16,601 bases of DNA from the NCBI GenBank assembly GCA_002508545.1, contig DAVH01000032.1, forward strand, positions 51,870-68,470. Reading direction: 5' to 3'. Source of the DNA: Methanomassiliicoccus sp. UBA6 (GTDB taxonomy: Archaea; Thermoplasmatota; Thermoplasmata; Methanomassiliicoccales; Methanomassiliicoccaceae). The notes under the pieces are model-generated. The model was not told where the DNA came from, did no database searches, and saw only the letters and a list, made by a program, of their open reading frames with translations. Shown here piece after piece: positions 1 to 6,945 of this stretch (its first letter is position 1; each line of letters begins with the position of its first letter). The position numbers were made by a program, and so were the translations under genes.

Positions 1-282
1 ATGGTAGACAAGCTCGATTACCTTTACGCCATGCTGGACGACCTCGACGACGACCTGGGGGCCATGCAGGAGGACCTGGAGACCGTCCTGGAGCTGCTCG
101 AGGAGGGGGACGTCAAGAAGGCCCAGATCATCCTCGCAGAGATGAACAGGTTCCTCATCGACTTCCTGGAGCCGGAGGAGTGCGACGAGGAGTGCGAATG
201 CGTGGAGATCGAGGAGCCGGAGGAGCCGGAAGAGAAGCCCGCTCCCAAGAGCGGAGGCAATGGCAAGAAGGCCAAGAAGTAA
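1..282 (+). CDS. small acidic helical protein, function unknown
   Basis: I do not recognise this 93-residue protein. Residues 1 to about 57 look like two amphipathic helices very rich in Asp, Glu and Leu. A short cysteine cluster follows (C61, C65, C67) inside an acidic stretch, then a Glu-Pro repeat (about residues 70-80) and a basic Gly/Lys tail. The tail looks disordered. There is no signal peptide or membrane segment. Three closely spaced cysteines could bind a metal, but they match no zinc motif I know. The window starts exactly on this ATG, so a start further upstream cannot be excluded. The reading frame has the GC-rich third-position bias of the neighbouring genes and ends in TAA, followed by a hairpin and a short T-run, which supports a real gene. 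It could be a small scaffold or chaperone-like protein; nothing here decides that. Confidence 0.6.
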   Translation: MVDKLDYLYAMLDDLDDDLGAMQEDLETVLELLEEGDVKKAQIILAEMNRFLIDFLEPEECDEECECVEIEEPEEPEEKPAPKSGGNGKKAKK

Positions 283-311
283 GGCGGCGGGTGCCGCCCC
301 CGTTCCTTTTC
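283..311 (+). terminator. hairpin plus T-run after the small acidic gene
   Basis: Directly after the stop codon, GGCGGC (283-288) and GCCGCC (293-298) form a 6-bp stem with a GGGT loop. The sequence CCCGTTCCTTTTC follows. This looks like a terminator between two convergent genes. Archaeal termination depends mainly on the T-run, which is short here, so confidence is moderate. Confidence 0.45.
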
Positions 312-1368
312 AGATCTTGCAGGCGCCGCCCTTGCACCGGAGGACCTTGTCCTCGATGATCGAGACGGCACAGTCCACATCCTCGGCGGTTATGCCCCGG
401 TGGGTCACCAGGCGCACCTGGTAGGGGCCGAAGTCGGACAGCAGGAGGCCGTTCTTCTTGGCCTCGGCCATGAACTCCTCGGCGTTCATGCCGGTGCCGG
501 AGACGTCCGTGACCACGATGTTGGTCTGGACCGTGGACATGTCCAGCTTGATGCCGTCGATGGCCTCGAGCGCGGCGGCCAGCCTCCTGGCGTTGTCGTG
601 GTCCTCCTTCAACCGCGTGATCATGGAATCCAGGGCCACAATGCCCGGCGCGGCGATTATGCCGGCCTGGCGCATCCCCCCGCCCACCATCTTGCGCTTC
701 TTCCTGCAGACCTCTATGAAATCGGCGTCGCCGACCACCATCGAACCGACCGGGCAGCTGAGGCCCTTGGACAGGCAGAACTGGATGGAGTCGACGTGCC
801 TCGCGTAGGCCTTGACGTCGACGTCCAGGGCGACGCAGGCGTTGAATATCCTGGCGCCGTCGATGTGCACCTTCATCCCCAGGTCGTGGGCGGCCTTGGC
901 CACCTCGGCCACCTGGGCCGGCGTCCAGCAGGTCCCTCCGGCCCGGTTGTGGGTGTTCTCGATCTCCAGCAGGCGGGACTCGGGGAAGTGGAGGTCGTCG
1001 CCCCGGGCGGCGTCCTGGACCTGCTGCCCGGTGAACGTCCCATGGTCTCCCTTGATCAGGCGGGGGATCACCCCGGCGATGGCGGAGATGTTGCCCACCT
1101 CATAGTAGTACATGTGGGCCTCCGACTCCATGATCACCTCGTCCCCCGGCCGGCAATGGGCCATCACCGAGACGAGGTTGCCCTGCGTTCCGCTGGTGAC
1201 GAGCAGCGATGACTCCTTGCCGAACATCATGGCGGCCTTTTCCTGCAGGGCGTTGACCGTAGGGTCGTTCCCCGTGACGTCGTCCCCCAGCCCGGCCCTC
1301 GCGATCGCGTCCATCATCTCCTTGGTCGGGAGGGTGACGGTATCGCTCCTAAGATCGATGACCTTCAA
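310..1368 (-). CDS. ltaE: low-specificity L-threonine aldolase family (PLP enzyme)
   Basis: This is a PLP-dependent enzyme expected to cleave L-threonine or allo-threonine to glycine and acetaldehyde. The protein begins with the family's usual IDLRSDTVTLPT segment. It has the ENTHNRAGG motif, a HIDGAR segment with the cofactor-binding Asp (about D170) and the Schiff-base lysine in LSKGLSCPVGS (about K201). From the chosen start it has 352 residues, normal for the family. The frame stays open upstream to 1551, but I choose TTG at 1366-1368: the family N-terminus begins there, a GAGGGGT Shine-Dalgarno-like site lies about 7 bases before it, and a longer product would run over the divergent promoter and the start of the Trm112-like gene. 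A TTATTAG element near 1425-1432 is a possible TATA box. The gene is convergent with the small acidic gene. Confidence 0.9.
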   Translation of the reverse strand: MKVIDLRSDTVTLPTKEMMDAIARAGLGDDVTGNDPTVNALQEKAAMMFGKESSLLVTSGTQGNLVSVMAHCRPGDEVIMESEAHMYYYEVGNISAIAGVIPRLIKGDHGTFTGQQVQDAARGDDLHFPESRLLEIENTHNRAGGTCWTPAQVAEVAKAAHDLGMKVHIDGARIFNACVALDVDVKAYARHVDSIQFCLSKGLSCPVGSMVVGDADFIEVCRKKRKMVGGGMRQAGIIAAPGIVALDSMITRLKEDHDNARRLAAALEAIDGIKLDMSTVQTNIVVTDVSGTGMNAEEFMAEAKKNGLLLSDFGPYQVRLVTHRGITAEDVDCAVSIIEDKVLRCKGGACKI

Positions 1369-1478
1369 GTTATGACCCCTCTGCGCACTGGCGCCGGGAC
1401 GCGAGAGCCGCTGGCCCGCTAATAAGGATTTTGTTGAGAACAGAGGAACTCGGCTCACCTTCCCGCGTCCCCTTAATG

Positions 1479-1486
1479 AAATATAT
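1479..1486 (+). promoter_or_regulatory. TATA box, leaderless Trm112-like gene
   Basis: AAATATAT is centred about 25-26 bases before the ATG at 1508. Archaeal transcription starts about 25-27 bases after the TATA centre, so the mRNA should begin at or next to that ATG. This supports ATG 1508 over the in-frame GTG at 1490. Confidence 0.6.
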
Positions 1487-1507
1487 TCAGTGAACCATGT
1501 CCGCCCG

Positions 1508-1684
1508 ATGAGAAGACAGCTGCTGGACATACTTGCCTGCCCGGTCTGCAAGCATCACCCGCTGACGCTGGAGGTCTTCGAGGAGAACGAGGAGGTCATC
1601 GCGGGAAAGCTGACCTGTCCCAGCTGCGGGAACGTGTATGCCATAAAGGACGGGATACCGGACATGGTCCCGCCGGGCCGATGA
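1508..1684 (+). CDS. Trm112-like zinc-binding protein
   Basis: This 58-residue protein begins MRRQLLDILACPVC and has two CxxC pairs (C11/C14 and C37/C40), followed by a GIPDMVP ending. This is the Trm112/UPF0434 zinc-ribbon pattern. In eukaryotes and archaea, Trm112 is a small partner that activates several methyltransferases acting on tRNA, rRNA and release factor. That role here is by family and has not been shown. The frame is open from a GTG at 1490, but the TATA box fits ATG 1508 as a leaderless start, and family members begin with this short M-x-x-x-L-L-x-I-L-A-C-P segment. It is divergent from the threonine aldolase gene and convergent with the aminotransferase gene, with only 15 bases between the two stops. 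No methyltransferase gene is adjacent; nep1 lies about 2.3 kb downstream on the other strand. Confidence 0.85.
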   Translation: MRRQLLDILACPVCKHHPLTLEVFEENEEVIAGKLTCPSCGNVYAIKDGIPDMVPPGR

Positions 1685-1699
1685 GCTTGCTGGCTCGAA

Positions 1700-2854
1700 T
1701 CAGAGCTTGGCGAGCGCTTCCTTGATCCGCCTCATGCCCTCGATGATGTCCTTCCTGGAGCAGGCGTAGGAGATGCGGAAGTGTCCCTCGCCGGCCGGGC
1801 CGAACGCCGAGCCGGGGGTGACGGCCACGTGCGCCTTCTCCAGCAGGTAGGCGGCCATGTCCTCGGAGCTAATCTTCTGGTCGTACGCGGGGAACAGGTA
1901 GAACGCTCCTGACGGCCGGGGGCAGTGCAGCGACGGTATCTCCTCGATCAGGGACATGATCAGGTCCCTGCGGGCGCGGAACTCCGCCACCATGTCCCGC
2001 ACCGAGTCCTGGGGGCCGGTGAGCGCCTCCACCCCGGCCATCTGCACGAAGGAGGTGACGTTGGTCAGCGAGTGCGTCTGCAGCACGTTGAGGGCCTTGA
2101 TGTACGGCAAGGGAGCTACGGCCCACCCCAGCCTCCAGCCGGTCATGGCGTAGGTCTTGGACACCCCGTTCACGGTGATGGTCCGGTCGAACATCCCGTC
2201 CAAGGCGGCGATGGAGCAGTGCTCCCCTTCGAACAACACCTTCTCGTAAACCTCATCGCTGAGCACCATCAGGTCGTGATCTTTGACCAGGTCGGCGATC
2301 CCCTTGATGTCGTCCTTGGTCTGCACCGCTCCGGTCGGGTTGGCCGGGGAGTTGAGAAGGACCATCTTGGTCTTGGGGCCGATCTGCTCGGCGACCCTCT
2401 CCGGGGTCATGCGGTAGGCGGTGTCGGCCTCCAGCTTGGCGTAGCGAGGGATCCCGCCGACCAGGCGGATGCATGCCTCGTAGGTCCCCCAAGAGATGTC
2501 CGGCAGGATGACCTCGTCCCCCTCGTCTATCATGGCTAGCATGGTCAGGAAGATCGCCTGCTTGGTCGGGGTGATGAGCACATGTGCCTCAGTGCACGGG
2601 ATGCCGTTGTCGCGGCGGGTCCGTTCGGCCACCGCCCGGCGCAGCTCCGGGATGCCCGCCGATGGAGTGTAGTGGCTGAAGTGCGCCTCCACGGAGCGGA
2701 TGCAGGCCTGGTTGATGTTCTCCGGGGTCGGGAAGTCCGGCTCGCCCATGGAGAAGGAGACCACGTCCACCCCCTCATGCTTGAGCTTACTAACTATGTT
2801 AGCGATCTTGACCGTTCCCGACTCGGGTACATTGCTCAGCCGCCTTGCAGGCAT
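1700..2854 (-). CDS. class I/II PLP aminotransferase, aspartate aminotransferase-like
   Basis: This 384-residue fold-type I aminotransferase would transfer an amino group between an amino acid and a 2-oxo acid. Landmarks are MGEPDFPTPENI near the N-terminus, HYTPSAGIPELR (61-72), NSPANPTGA (168-176), SDEVYE (199-204), the PLP-binding lysine K233 in SKTYAMTGWRLGW, and FRISYA near the C-terminus with the arginine that holds the substrate carboxylate. The exact substrate cannot be read from the sequence; aspartate, alanine and aromatic acids all occur in this subfamily. ATG at 2854 is the only sensible start: a TATA element (2879-2887) lies about 29 bases upstream, so the mRNA is leaderless or nearly so. 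It is divergent from pdxS, which makes its cofactor, with 156 bases between them holding a strong hairpin. Confidence 0.92.
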   Translation of the reverse strand: MPARRLSNVPESGTVKIANIVSKLKHEGVDVVSFSMGEPDFPTPENINQACIRSVEAHFSHYTPSAGIPELRRAVAERTRRDNGIPCTEAHVLITPTKQAIFLTMLAMIDEGDEVILPDISWGTYEACIRLVGGIPRYAKLEADTAYRMTPERVAEQIGPKTKMVLLNSPANPTGAVQTKDDIKGIADLVKDHDLMVLSDEVYEKVLFEGEHCSIAALDGMFDRTITVNGVSKTYAMTGWRLGWAVAPLPYIKALNVLQTHSLTNVTSFVQMAGVEALTGPQDSVRDMVAEFRARRDLIMSLIEEIPSLHCPRPSGAFYLFPAYDQKISSEDMAAYLLEKAHVAVTPGSAFGPAGEGHFRISYACSRKDIIEGMRRIKEALAKL

Positions 2855-2878
2855 CGGAGCAGGGATAAGAGGACCTTG

Positions 2879-2887
2879 ATTTATAAT
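2879..2887 (-). promoter_or_regulatory. TATA box of the aminotransferase gene, possibly bidirectional
   Basis: ATTATAAAT on the minus strand is centred about 29 bases before the aminotransferase ATG. Read on the plus strand the same element is also TATA-like and would start a transcript near 2909, just before the hairpin at 2913-2940. Confidence 0.55.
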
Positions 2888-2912
2888 TAATCACATTAAA
2901 GGACTGGATACG

Positions 2913-2940
2913 GAGCGGGATGCGCGTTCCGCACCCGCTC
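2913..2940 (+). other. strong bulged hairpin between divergent genes
   Basis: GAGCGGG (2913-2919) pairs perfectly with CCCGCTC (2934-2940). Inside, after one unpaired A, TGCG (2921-2924) pairs with CGCA (2930-2933) around a CGTTC loop. That makes 11 GC-rich pairs with one bulge. It lies between the TATA boxes of the aminotransferase gene and pdxS, so it could be an operator palindrome or the start of an unannotated transcript. Confidence 0.5.
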
Positions 2941-2980
2941 TGCCGTCTCTCGTGGCCTTCCGGCCCCTGTTCAGCAATTT

Positions 2981-2989
2981 TGAAATATT
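2981..2989 (+). promoter_or_regulatory. TATA-like element of pdxS
   Basis: TGAAATATT is centred about 26 bases before GTG 3011. This fits a leaderless transcript starting there. It would also give a leader of only about 9 bases for ATG 3020. Confidence 0.45.
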
Positions 2990-3010
2990 GGGCAGGGATA
3001 ACCAGCACCG

Positions 3011-3928
3011 GTGAGAAAAATGCCTTTCGAGTTGGACATGACCAAGCTCCGGTACGGTACCGACCTCGTCAAGAGAGGGTTCGCCAGGATGCAGCAGGGC
3101 GGCGTCGTCATGGACGTCACCAATGCCGAGCAGGCCAGGATCGCCGAGGAGGCCGGGGCTGTCGCGGTCATGGCCCTAGAGAGAGTTCCCGCGGACATAA
3201 GGGCCCAGGGTGGGGTCGCGAGGATGTCCGACCCGGCGATGATCGAGAAGATCATCGATTCCGTCACCATCCCGGTGATGGCGAAGTGCCGGATAGGCCA
3301 CTTCGTGGAGGCGCAGGTGCTCGAGTCCCTGGGCGTGGATATGATCGATGAGTCCGAGGTTCTGACCCCCGCGGACCCGTTCTATCATGTAGATAAGAGC
3401 AAGTTCACCGTCCCCTTCGTCTGCGGGGCCCGGGACCTCGGCGAGGCCCTGAGGCGCATCGACGAGGGAGCGGCCATGATCCGGACCAAGGGCGAGGCCG
3501 GGACGGGCAACGTCATCGAGGCGGTCCGCCACCAGAGGGTCATCATGGGCAAGGTCCGCGAGCTAAAGGGCAAGGACGAGGACGAGCTGAGGACGGTCGC
3601 CAGGGAGATCCAGGCGCCGTTCCCCCTGGTCAGGGAGGTCGCTCAGCTGCAGCGCCTACCGGTGATCAACTTTGCCGCCGGCGGCATCGCGACGCCCGCG
3701 GACGCCGCCCTCATGATGCAGCTCGGCTCGGACGGCGTGTTCGTCGGCTCGGGGATCTTCAAGTCGAACGACCCCGCCCGGAGGGCCAAGGCGATCGTCG
3801 AGGCCGTTACCCACTACGACGACCCGGCGGTCATCGCCAGCGTGTCCAAGGACCTCGGGGAGGCCATGAGGGGCGTGGAGATCTCCGCCATCCCGGCCGA
3901 CCAGAGGCTGCAGGAGCGCGGGTGGTAA
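3011..3928 (+). CDS. pdxS: pyridoxal 5'-phosphate synthase lyase subunit PdxS
   Basis: PdxS builds PLP from ribose 5-phosphate, glyceraldehyde 3-phosphate and ammonia. The ammonia normally comes from the glutaminase PdxT. The (beta/alpha)8 enzyme is very well conserved here. D35 (GVVMDVTNAEQA), K92 (MAKCRIGH) and K160 (RTKGEAGTGN) are each offset by 11 from D24, K81 and K149 of the Bacillus subtilis enzyme, so all three key residues are in place. INFAAGGIATPADAA and GVFVGSGIFKS form the C-terminal phosphate site. Length is 305 residues from GTG 3011, or 302 from ATG 3020. The TATA box favours a leaderless GTG, while GGTGAG four bases before the ATG favours 3020. No pdxT gene lies in the window. 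The gene sits divergent from a PLP aminotransferase and near a PLP aldolase. Confidence 0.97.
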   Translation: MRKMPFELDMTKLRYGTDLVKRGFARMQQGGVVMDVTNAEQARIAEEAGAVAVMALERVPADIRAQGGVARMSDPAMIEKIIDSVTIPVMAKCRIGHFVEAQVLESLGVDMIDESEVLTPADPFYHVDKSKFTVPFVCGARDLGEALRRIDEGAAMIRTKGEAGTGNVIEAVRHQRVIMGKVRELKGKDEDELRTVAREIQAPFPLVREVAQLQRLPVINFAAGGIATPADAALMMQLGSDGVFVGSGIFKSNDPARRAKAIVEAVTHYDDPAVIASVSKDLGEAMRGVEISAIPADQRLQERGW

Positions 3929-3946
3929 ACCCCCAAATCCCTTTCC

Positions 3947-4552
3947 TTACTTTTCAGGAACGGCCCGGAGCACCCTCGAGGTCACTTCGGGCACCCTCAT
4001 CAGTTCCGGGCCCAGGGACACCTTCACGTCCGCGAGCTCGTACACCGAGCTGACGAAATCGCCCTCGGGGAAGGCGCCGATCATCGCCAGCACCGTGCCG
4101 CCGCCCGCGCCCTCGAACACCTGGGCCAGCGGCACGTCATCGCCTGACGGGGAAAGCGCTACCCTGAGGTCCGCGCCGATGCCCCGGACCAGAGTGCGCA
4201 GGTACCTGGCCGAGAGCACGTACCCCGGCACCTCCTTCCCTCGAAGCAGGGAGCCCATCTCCTGGAGGAACCGGACGTAGTTGGGGTGGACGTCAGTGTC
4301 CCGACCGACCTCGATGACCTTATCTTCCCGAGTGTGAACGTATACCTGCAGACGCCCCTGGCGGTTGAGCTCGGAGCCCTGGCAGAGAAGAAGCGTGCTG
4401 TGCACGATGTCCGGCCGGCCCCGACGCGAGGCGCCCGGCAGGGAGCGCATCGCGTCCCGATGGCAGAAGGCGTCCAGGACGGGGATGCATCGCTCCGCCG
4501 GGCCGGGGGCGAGCTCCAGCTCCGCGTCGACGAGGACGATGACGAGGTTCAC
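3947..4552 (-). CDS. nep1: Nep1/Emg1-type rRNA pseudouridine N1-methyltransferase
   Basis: Nep1 is a SPOUT-family methyltransferase that methylates N1 of a conserved pseudouridine in small-subunit rRNA and helps ribosome assembly. Seen here: an N-terminal LVIVLVDAELELAP strand, then RRGRPDIVHSTLL (43-55) and LQVYVHTREDKVI (68-80), which match the RNA-binding arginine-rich core. MIGAFPEGDF (157-166) and the VSLGPELMRVPEVTSRVL tail (178-195) supply the knotted S-adenosylmethionine site. At 201 residues it is slightly short: the segment between the first strand and the HRDAM motif is compressed relative to the homologs I recall. The start is GTG at 4552, whose last two bases are part of the purP stop codon (four-base GTGA overlap), so translation is probably coupled to purP. 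No other start nearby keeps the N-terminal strand. Confidence 0.9.
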   Translation of the reverse strand: MNLVIVLVDAELELAPGPAERCIPVLDAFCHRDAMRSLPGASRRGRPDIVHSTLLLCQGSELNRQGRLQVYVHTREDKVIEVGRDTDVHPNYVRFLQEMGSLLRGKEVPGYVLSARYLRTLVRGIGADLRVALSPSGDDVPLAQVFEGAGGGTVLAMIGAFPEGDFVSSVYELADVKVSLGPELMRVPEVTSRVLRAVPEK

Positions 4553-5622
4553 GACACTACAAGGTCGAGCTTGTTCATCTTGATAGCGTCCTTGATCTCC
4601 CTCGCCACCCTCTGCCCGGTGCTCATCCCCGGCTCGATAAGGTCCGAGTACGGGGAGCCGGTGATGAACGGGTTGGTCCCGGCCACGATGCGGCAGGAGA
4701 TCTCGAAGACCTTGAACTCCAGCTTGTCGGTGACGATCGACTCGAGGCAGAACGGGCCGACGAGCCCTCCGAACAGCTCGATGCTCCTGTTGATCACGTT
4801 CTCGCCCATCTCGAAGACCTTCGACAGCAGGCTCTCGCGTATGACGATGGGGACGTTGCCCGTGACCACCAGGGAGGGGAACATGCCGTGCTTCTTCAGC
4901 TCCTCGGTCGAGCCCAGCTTGTACAGCTCATCGATGTTGCTCTCGTCCCGGCGGTCCATGGACAGCAGCTCGAGCGAGCCGTCGCCGACGCGATATCCGC
5001 GCTGGTGGATCGGGGAGTAGAAGTAATGGAGATAGTACCTGGTGCCCAGGACGTACTCCTGGATGGTATACGATTCCTGGCTGAGGTCGATGCCCATCTT
5101 GAACTCCATGTAGTCCTTGGCGATGAAGAAGCCCCTGCCGCCCTTGGCCCCGTTGTACTTGACCAGGACAGGCTCCTTGATGTCTTTGGCATCGGCGATC
5201 CGCTTGGGCATCTGGATGCCGGCGGACTCGAGCCAGGAACGCTGGGTCTCGCGGTCCTCTTCCCACTTCAGGACCGCCCGGTTGCCGAAGGTGGGCACCT
5301 CCATGTTCTCGAACCGCTCGGTGCCCATGTACTCCACGAAGGAGCCGTGGGGGATGATGATGACATTGCGCTCCCTGAGCTCCTCGGCCCGGTCCACGAA
5401 GTCATCATAGCTGTCGAAGCGCAGGAACTCGTCCGGCTTCGCCAGGGGAAAGGCGTCGTAGAACTTGGTCTTCTGATTGACCGCCAGCCCGAGGGTCTTG
5501 AACCCCTCCTTCTTGGCCCCGTTGAACAGCTGAAGAGAAGTGTGCGAACATAGGGTGGCGATGGTGATATCCTCGGGATCGTAATCTTTGAGGATCTCGA
5601 CAATCCTTTTCTTCGGGACCAT
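4549..5622 (-). CDS. purP: FAICAR synthetase PurP (ATP-dependent AICAR formylation)
   Basis: PurP is the archaeal, folate-independent enzyme of late purine synthesis. It uses ATP and formate to convert AICAR to FAICAR. The 357-residue protein has the ATP-grasp fold. Landmarks are IATLCSHTSLQLFNGAKKEGF (21-41), IIIPHGSFVEYMG (88-100), PTFGNR (110-115), VLVKYNGAKGGRGFF (152-166, nucleotide-binding loop), YTIQEYVLGTRYYLHYF (185-201), and FKVFEISCRIVAGTN (303-317) with metal-binding acidic residues. ATG 5622 is supported by a TATA box about 26 bases upstream, which predicts a leaderless mRNA. It is the promoter-proximal gene of a two-gene unit with nep1. No other purine gene is in the window. Confidence 0.96.
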   Translation of the reverse strand: MVPKKRIVEILKDYDPEDITIATLCSHTSLQLFNGAKKEGFKTLGLAVNQKTKFYDAFPLAKPDEFLRFDSYDDFVDRAEELRERNVIIIPHGSFVEYMGTERFENMEVPTFGNRAVLKWEEDRETQRSWLESAGIQMPKRIADAKDIKEPVLVKYNGAKGGRGFFIAKDYMEFKMGIDLSQESYTIQEYVLGTRYYLHYFYSPIHQRGYRVGDGSLELLSMDRRDESNIDELYKLGSTEELKKHGMFPSLVVTGNVPIVIRESLLSKVFEMGENVINRSIELFGGLVGPFCLESIVTDKLEFKVFEISCRIVAGTNPFITGSPYSDLIEPGMSTGQRVAREIKDAIKMNKLDLVVS

Positions 5623-5643
5623 AACGACAGATTTTGAATCCCT

Positions 5644-5651
5644 GTAATAAA
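5644..5651 (-). promoter_or_regulatory. TATA box, leaderless purP-nep1 unit
   Basis: TTTATTAC on the minus strand is centred about 25-26 bases before ATG 5622, so the transcript should begin at or very near the start codon. Confidence 0.55.
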
Positions 5652-5680
5652 CTTTTGCTATCGCCCATCCAGCATCTCTG

Positions 5681-5711
5681 GAGGGACGGCCCGCTGAACG
5701 GGCGCGCCCTC
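5681..5711 (-). terminator. two-tier hairpin between the VTT-like gene and purP
   Basis: GAGGG pairs with CCCTC and GCCCG with CGGGC. The two stems are separated by a CGC/CGT internal loop and closed by a TTCAG loop. The structure starts five bases after the stop of the VTT-like gene and ends before the purP promoter, so it would separate the two transcripts. There is no T-run right after it, so it could be a 3' end stabiliser rather than a terminator. Confidence 0.4.
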
Positions 5712-5716
5712 GGTGC

Positions 5717-6226
5717 TCAGACGAGCTTTATGCCCAACCAGTAGAAGAATGCGAACACTATGGCCGCACGGGTGACCCCGGCGAGGAAGTTGGTCAGCGC
5801 GAACCACCTGATGTTCATCAGGCCCTTCTGGTTGAACAGCGAGAACAAGTATAGCGGAACGGTGTCGACCATCAGGGGACAGCTGAGGATCAGGTACAGC
5901 CCGAAGTACCGCGTCTTCGTCACGAACCACCGCATACCGTTCATGAACGCGCGGAGGACCCGGTTCTTAGAGAAGAGCTTGTACGCTCCGCCGCTGATCT
6001 TGCCGCCGAGCGCGAACACCAGCACCGAACCCACGGCCTTGCCGGCCCCCAGTATCAGCGCCTTGACGGCGAACGGCGTCTCCGGGCTGAGGAACAGCCC
6101 CAGCTCCACAGGGATGGGGAGGAAGGTCGTGGCCGCGACCGCGTAGATGAAGAAGACGATGCTGTAGACCACCGGGTCATGGGATAGACTCGCAAGGTAC
6201 AGCATCAGGTCTTCGAGGACGCCCAT
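5717..6226 (-). CDS. VTT/DedA-like small integral membrane protein, copy 1
   Basis: This 169-residue membrane protein has several hydrophobic segments (about 17-37, 52-75, 105-130 and 143-166). FLPIPVELGLF (35-45), followed by a GAGKAVGSVLVFALGGKISGG-type glycine-rich stretch (60-80) and a later TRYFGLYLILSCPLMVDTVPLY stretch, resemble the order of motifs in VTT-domain (DedA/TVP38/SNARE-associated) proteins. That is an inference from motif layout, not a confident family match. The best-known members move or scramble lipids, or affect membrane homeostasis. The gene lies 67 bases downstream of a clear paralog on the same strand, and the two may be one transcript. The start ATG 6226 has no obvious Shine-Dalgarno site; a weak GTTAAGT element lies about 26 bases upstream. 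Confidence 0.75.
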   Translation of the reverse strand: MGVLEDLMLYLASLSHDPVVYSIVFFIYAVAATTFLPIPVELGLFLSPETPFAVKALILGAGKAVGSVLVFALGGKISGGAYKLFSKNRVLRAFMNGMRWFVTKTRYFGLYLILSCPLMVDTVPLYLFSLFNQKGLMNIRWFALTNFLAGVTRAAIVFAFFYWLGIKLV

Positions 6227-6293
6227 GCGCGGCAGATACGATAAGTAGGACTTAACACTGTGGTACCTAGAGAGGGGGCTGCGGTGCCTCGGT

Positions 6294-6836
6294 TCACACC
6301 AACCTGATGCCCAACGCGGCGAAGACCAGGAAAACGATGACCCCCCTGGTGATCCCGGCGAGGAGACTGACGAGGGCGAACCACTTGAAGCTGAGCACCC
6401 CGGACTTGTTGAACACCGAGAATACGTAGAGGGGGACGGTGTCGGTCATCAGCGGCACGCTCAGGATGAGATAAAGGCCAACATAGTGGAACTTGCTCAC
6501 CATCCACTCGCAGCCCCTAACCAGGGCGCTGAACCACTTCCAACTCGCCGTCCAGCCCTTGATCCCGTCCCCCAGCTTCAGGCCGATAGAGAACACCAGC
6601 ATGGAGCCGAGCATCTTGCCGAAGCCCATGACGAGGACCTTGACCACCGCAGGCGTCGCCGGACTGAAGAACAGGCCGATCTCGACCGGGATGGGCAGGA
6701 AGATCGCCGCGAGGACCGTGTAGGTAAGGAAGATAACGCTGAAGGACACTGGATCACTTGCGCTCGCCTCGAGGAAATGCATCATGTCATCAAGGAACGA
6801 TGACAGGGCCGCTACCGTGTCCATCTCGACGGACAC
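6294..6836 (-). CDS. VTT/DedA-like small integral membrane protein, copy 2
   Basis: This is a paralog of the next gene on the same strand. Both share FLPIPVE, a GKxxGSxLVF stretch, GLYLILSxPLMxDTVPLY, FNxxG, WFAL and an LGI(K/R)LV C-terminus, so they arose by tandem duplication. The frame is open to 6896, but those extra residues are polar and unlike the paralog. I choose GTG 6836, which has GAGGT about 6 bases upstream and gives 180 residues; ATG 6824 (176 residues) is an alternative. It differs from copy 1 mainly in the loop after the glycine-rich stretch, which is tryptophan-rich here (GWTASWKWF). It is divergent from the coiled-coil gene at 6946, with 109 bases between. Its role is unknown beyond probable VTT-type membrane function. 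Confidence 0.75.
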   Translation of the reverse strand: MSVEMDTVAALSSFLDDMMHFLEASASDPVSFSVIFLTYTVLAAIFLPIPVEIGLFFSPATPAVVKVLVMGFGKMLGSMLVFSIGLKLGDGIKGWTASWKWFSALVRGCEWMVSKFHYVGLYLILSVPLMTDTVPLYVFSVFNKSGVLSFKWFALVSLLAGITRGVIVFLVFAALGIRLV

Positions 6837-6902
6837 AAGTGTACCTCTAGAAATCCCTTTGGTTCTGATTTCGCTGTTGCCAGACTTTTTTCTCACTAGG
6901 CA

Positions 6903-6911
6903 ATATATTTA
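6903..6911 (+). promoter_or_regulatory. TATA box of the coiled-coil protein gene
   Basis: TATATTTAA, within an AT-rich run at 6900-6913, predicts a start near 6932-6934. That gives a leader of about 13 bases with GGAAGGG (6934-6940) as Shine-Dalgarno site, five bases before ATG 6946. Confidence 0.6.
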
Positions 6912-6945
6912 AGTCAGTTTGCAGATTACACCTGGAAGGGATAAA

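Noticed and set aside
1369..1551. Upstream extension of the threonine aldolase frame (61 more codons)
   Set aside because: The extension has no family similarity, overlaps the divergent promoter and the start of the Trm112-like gene, and a TTG with a good Shine-Dalgarno site lies at the family N-terminus.
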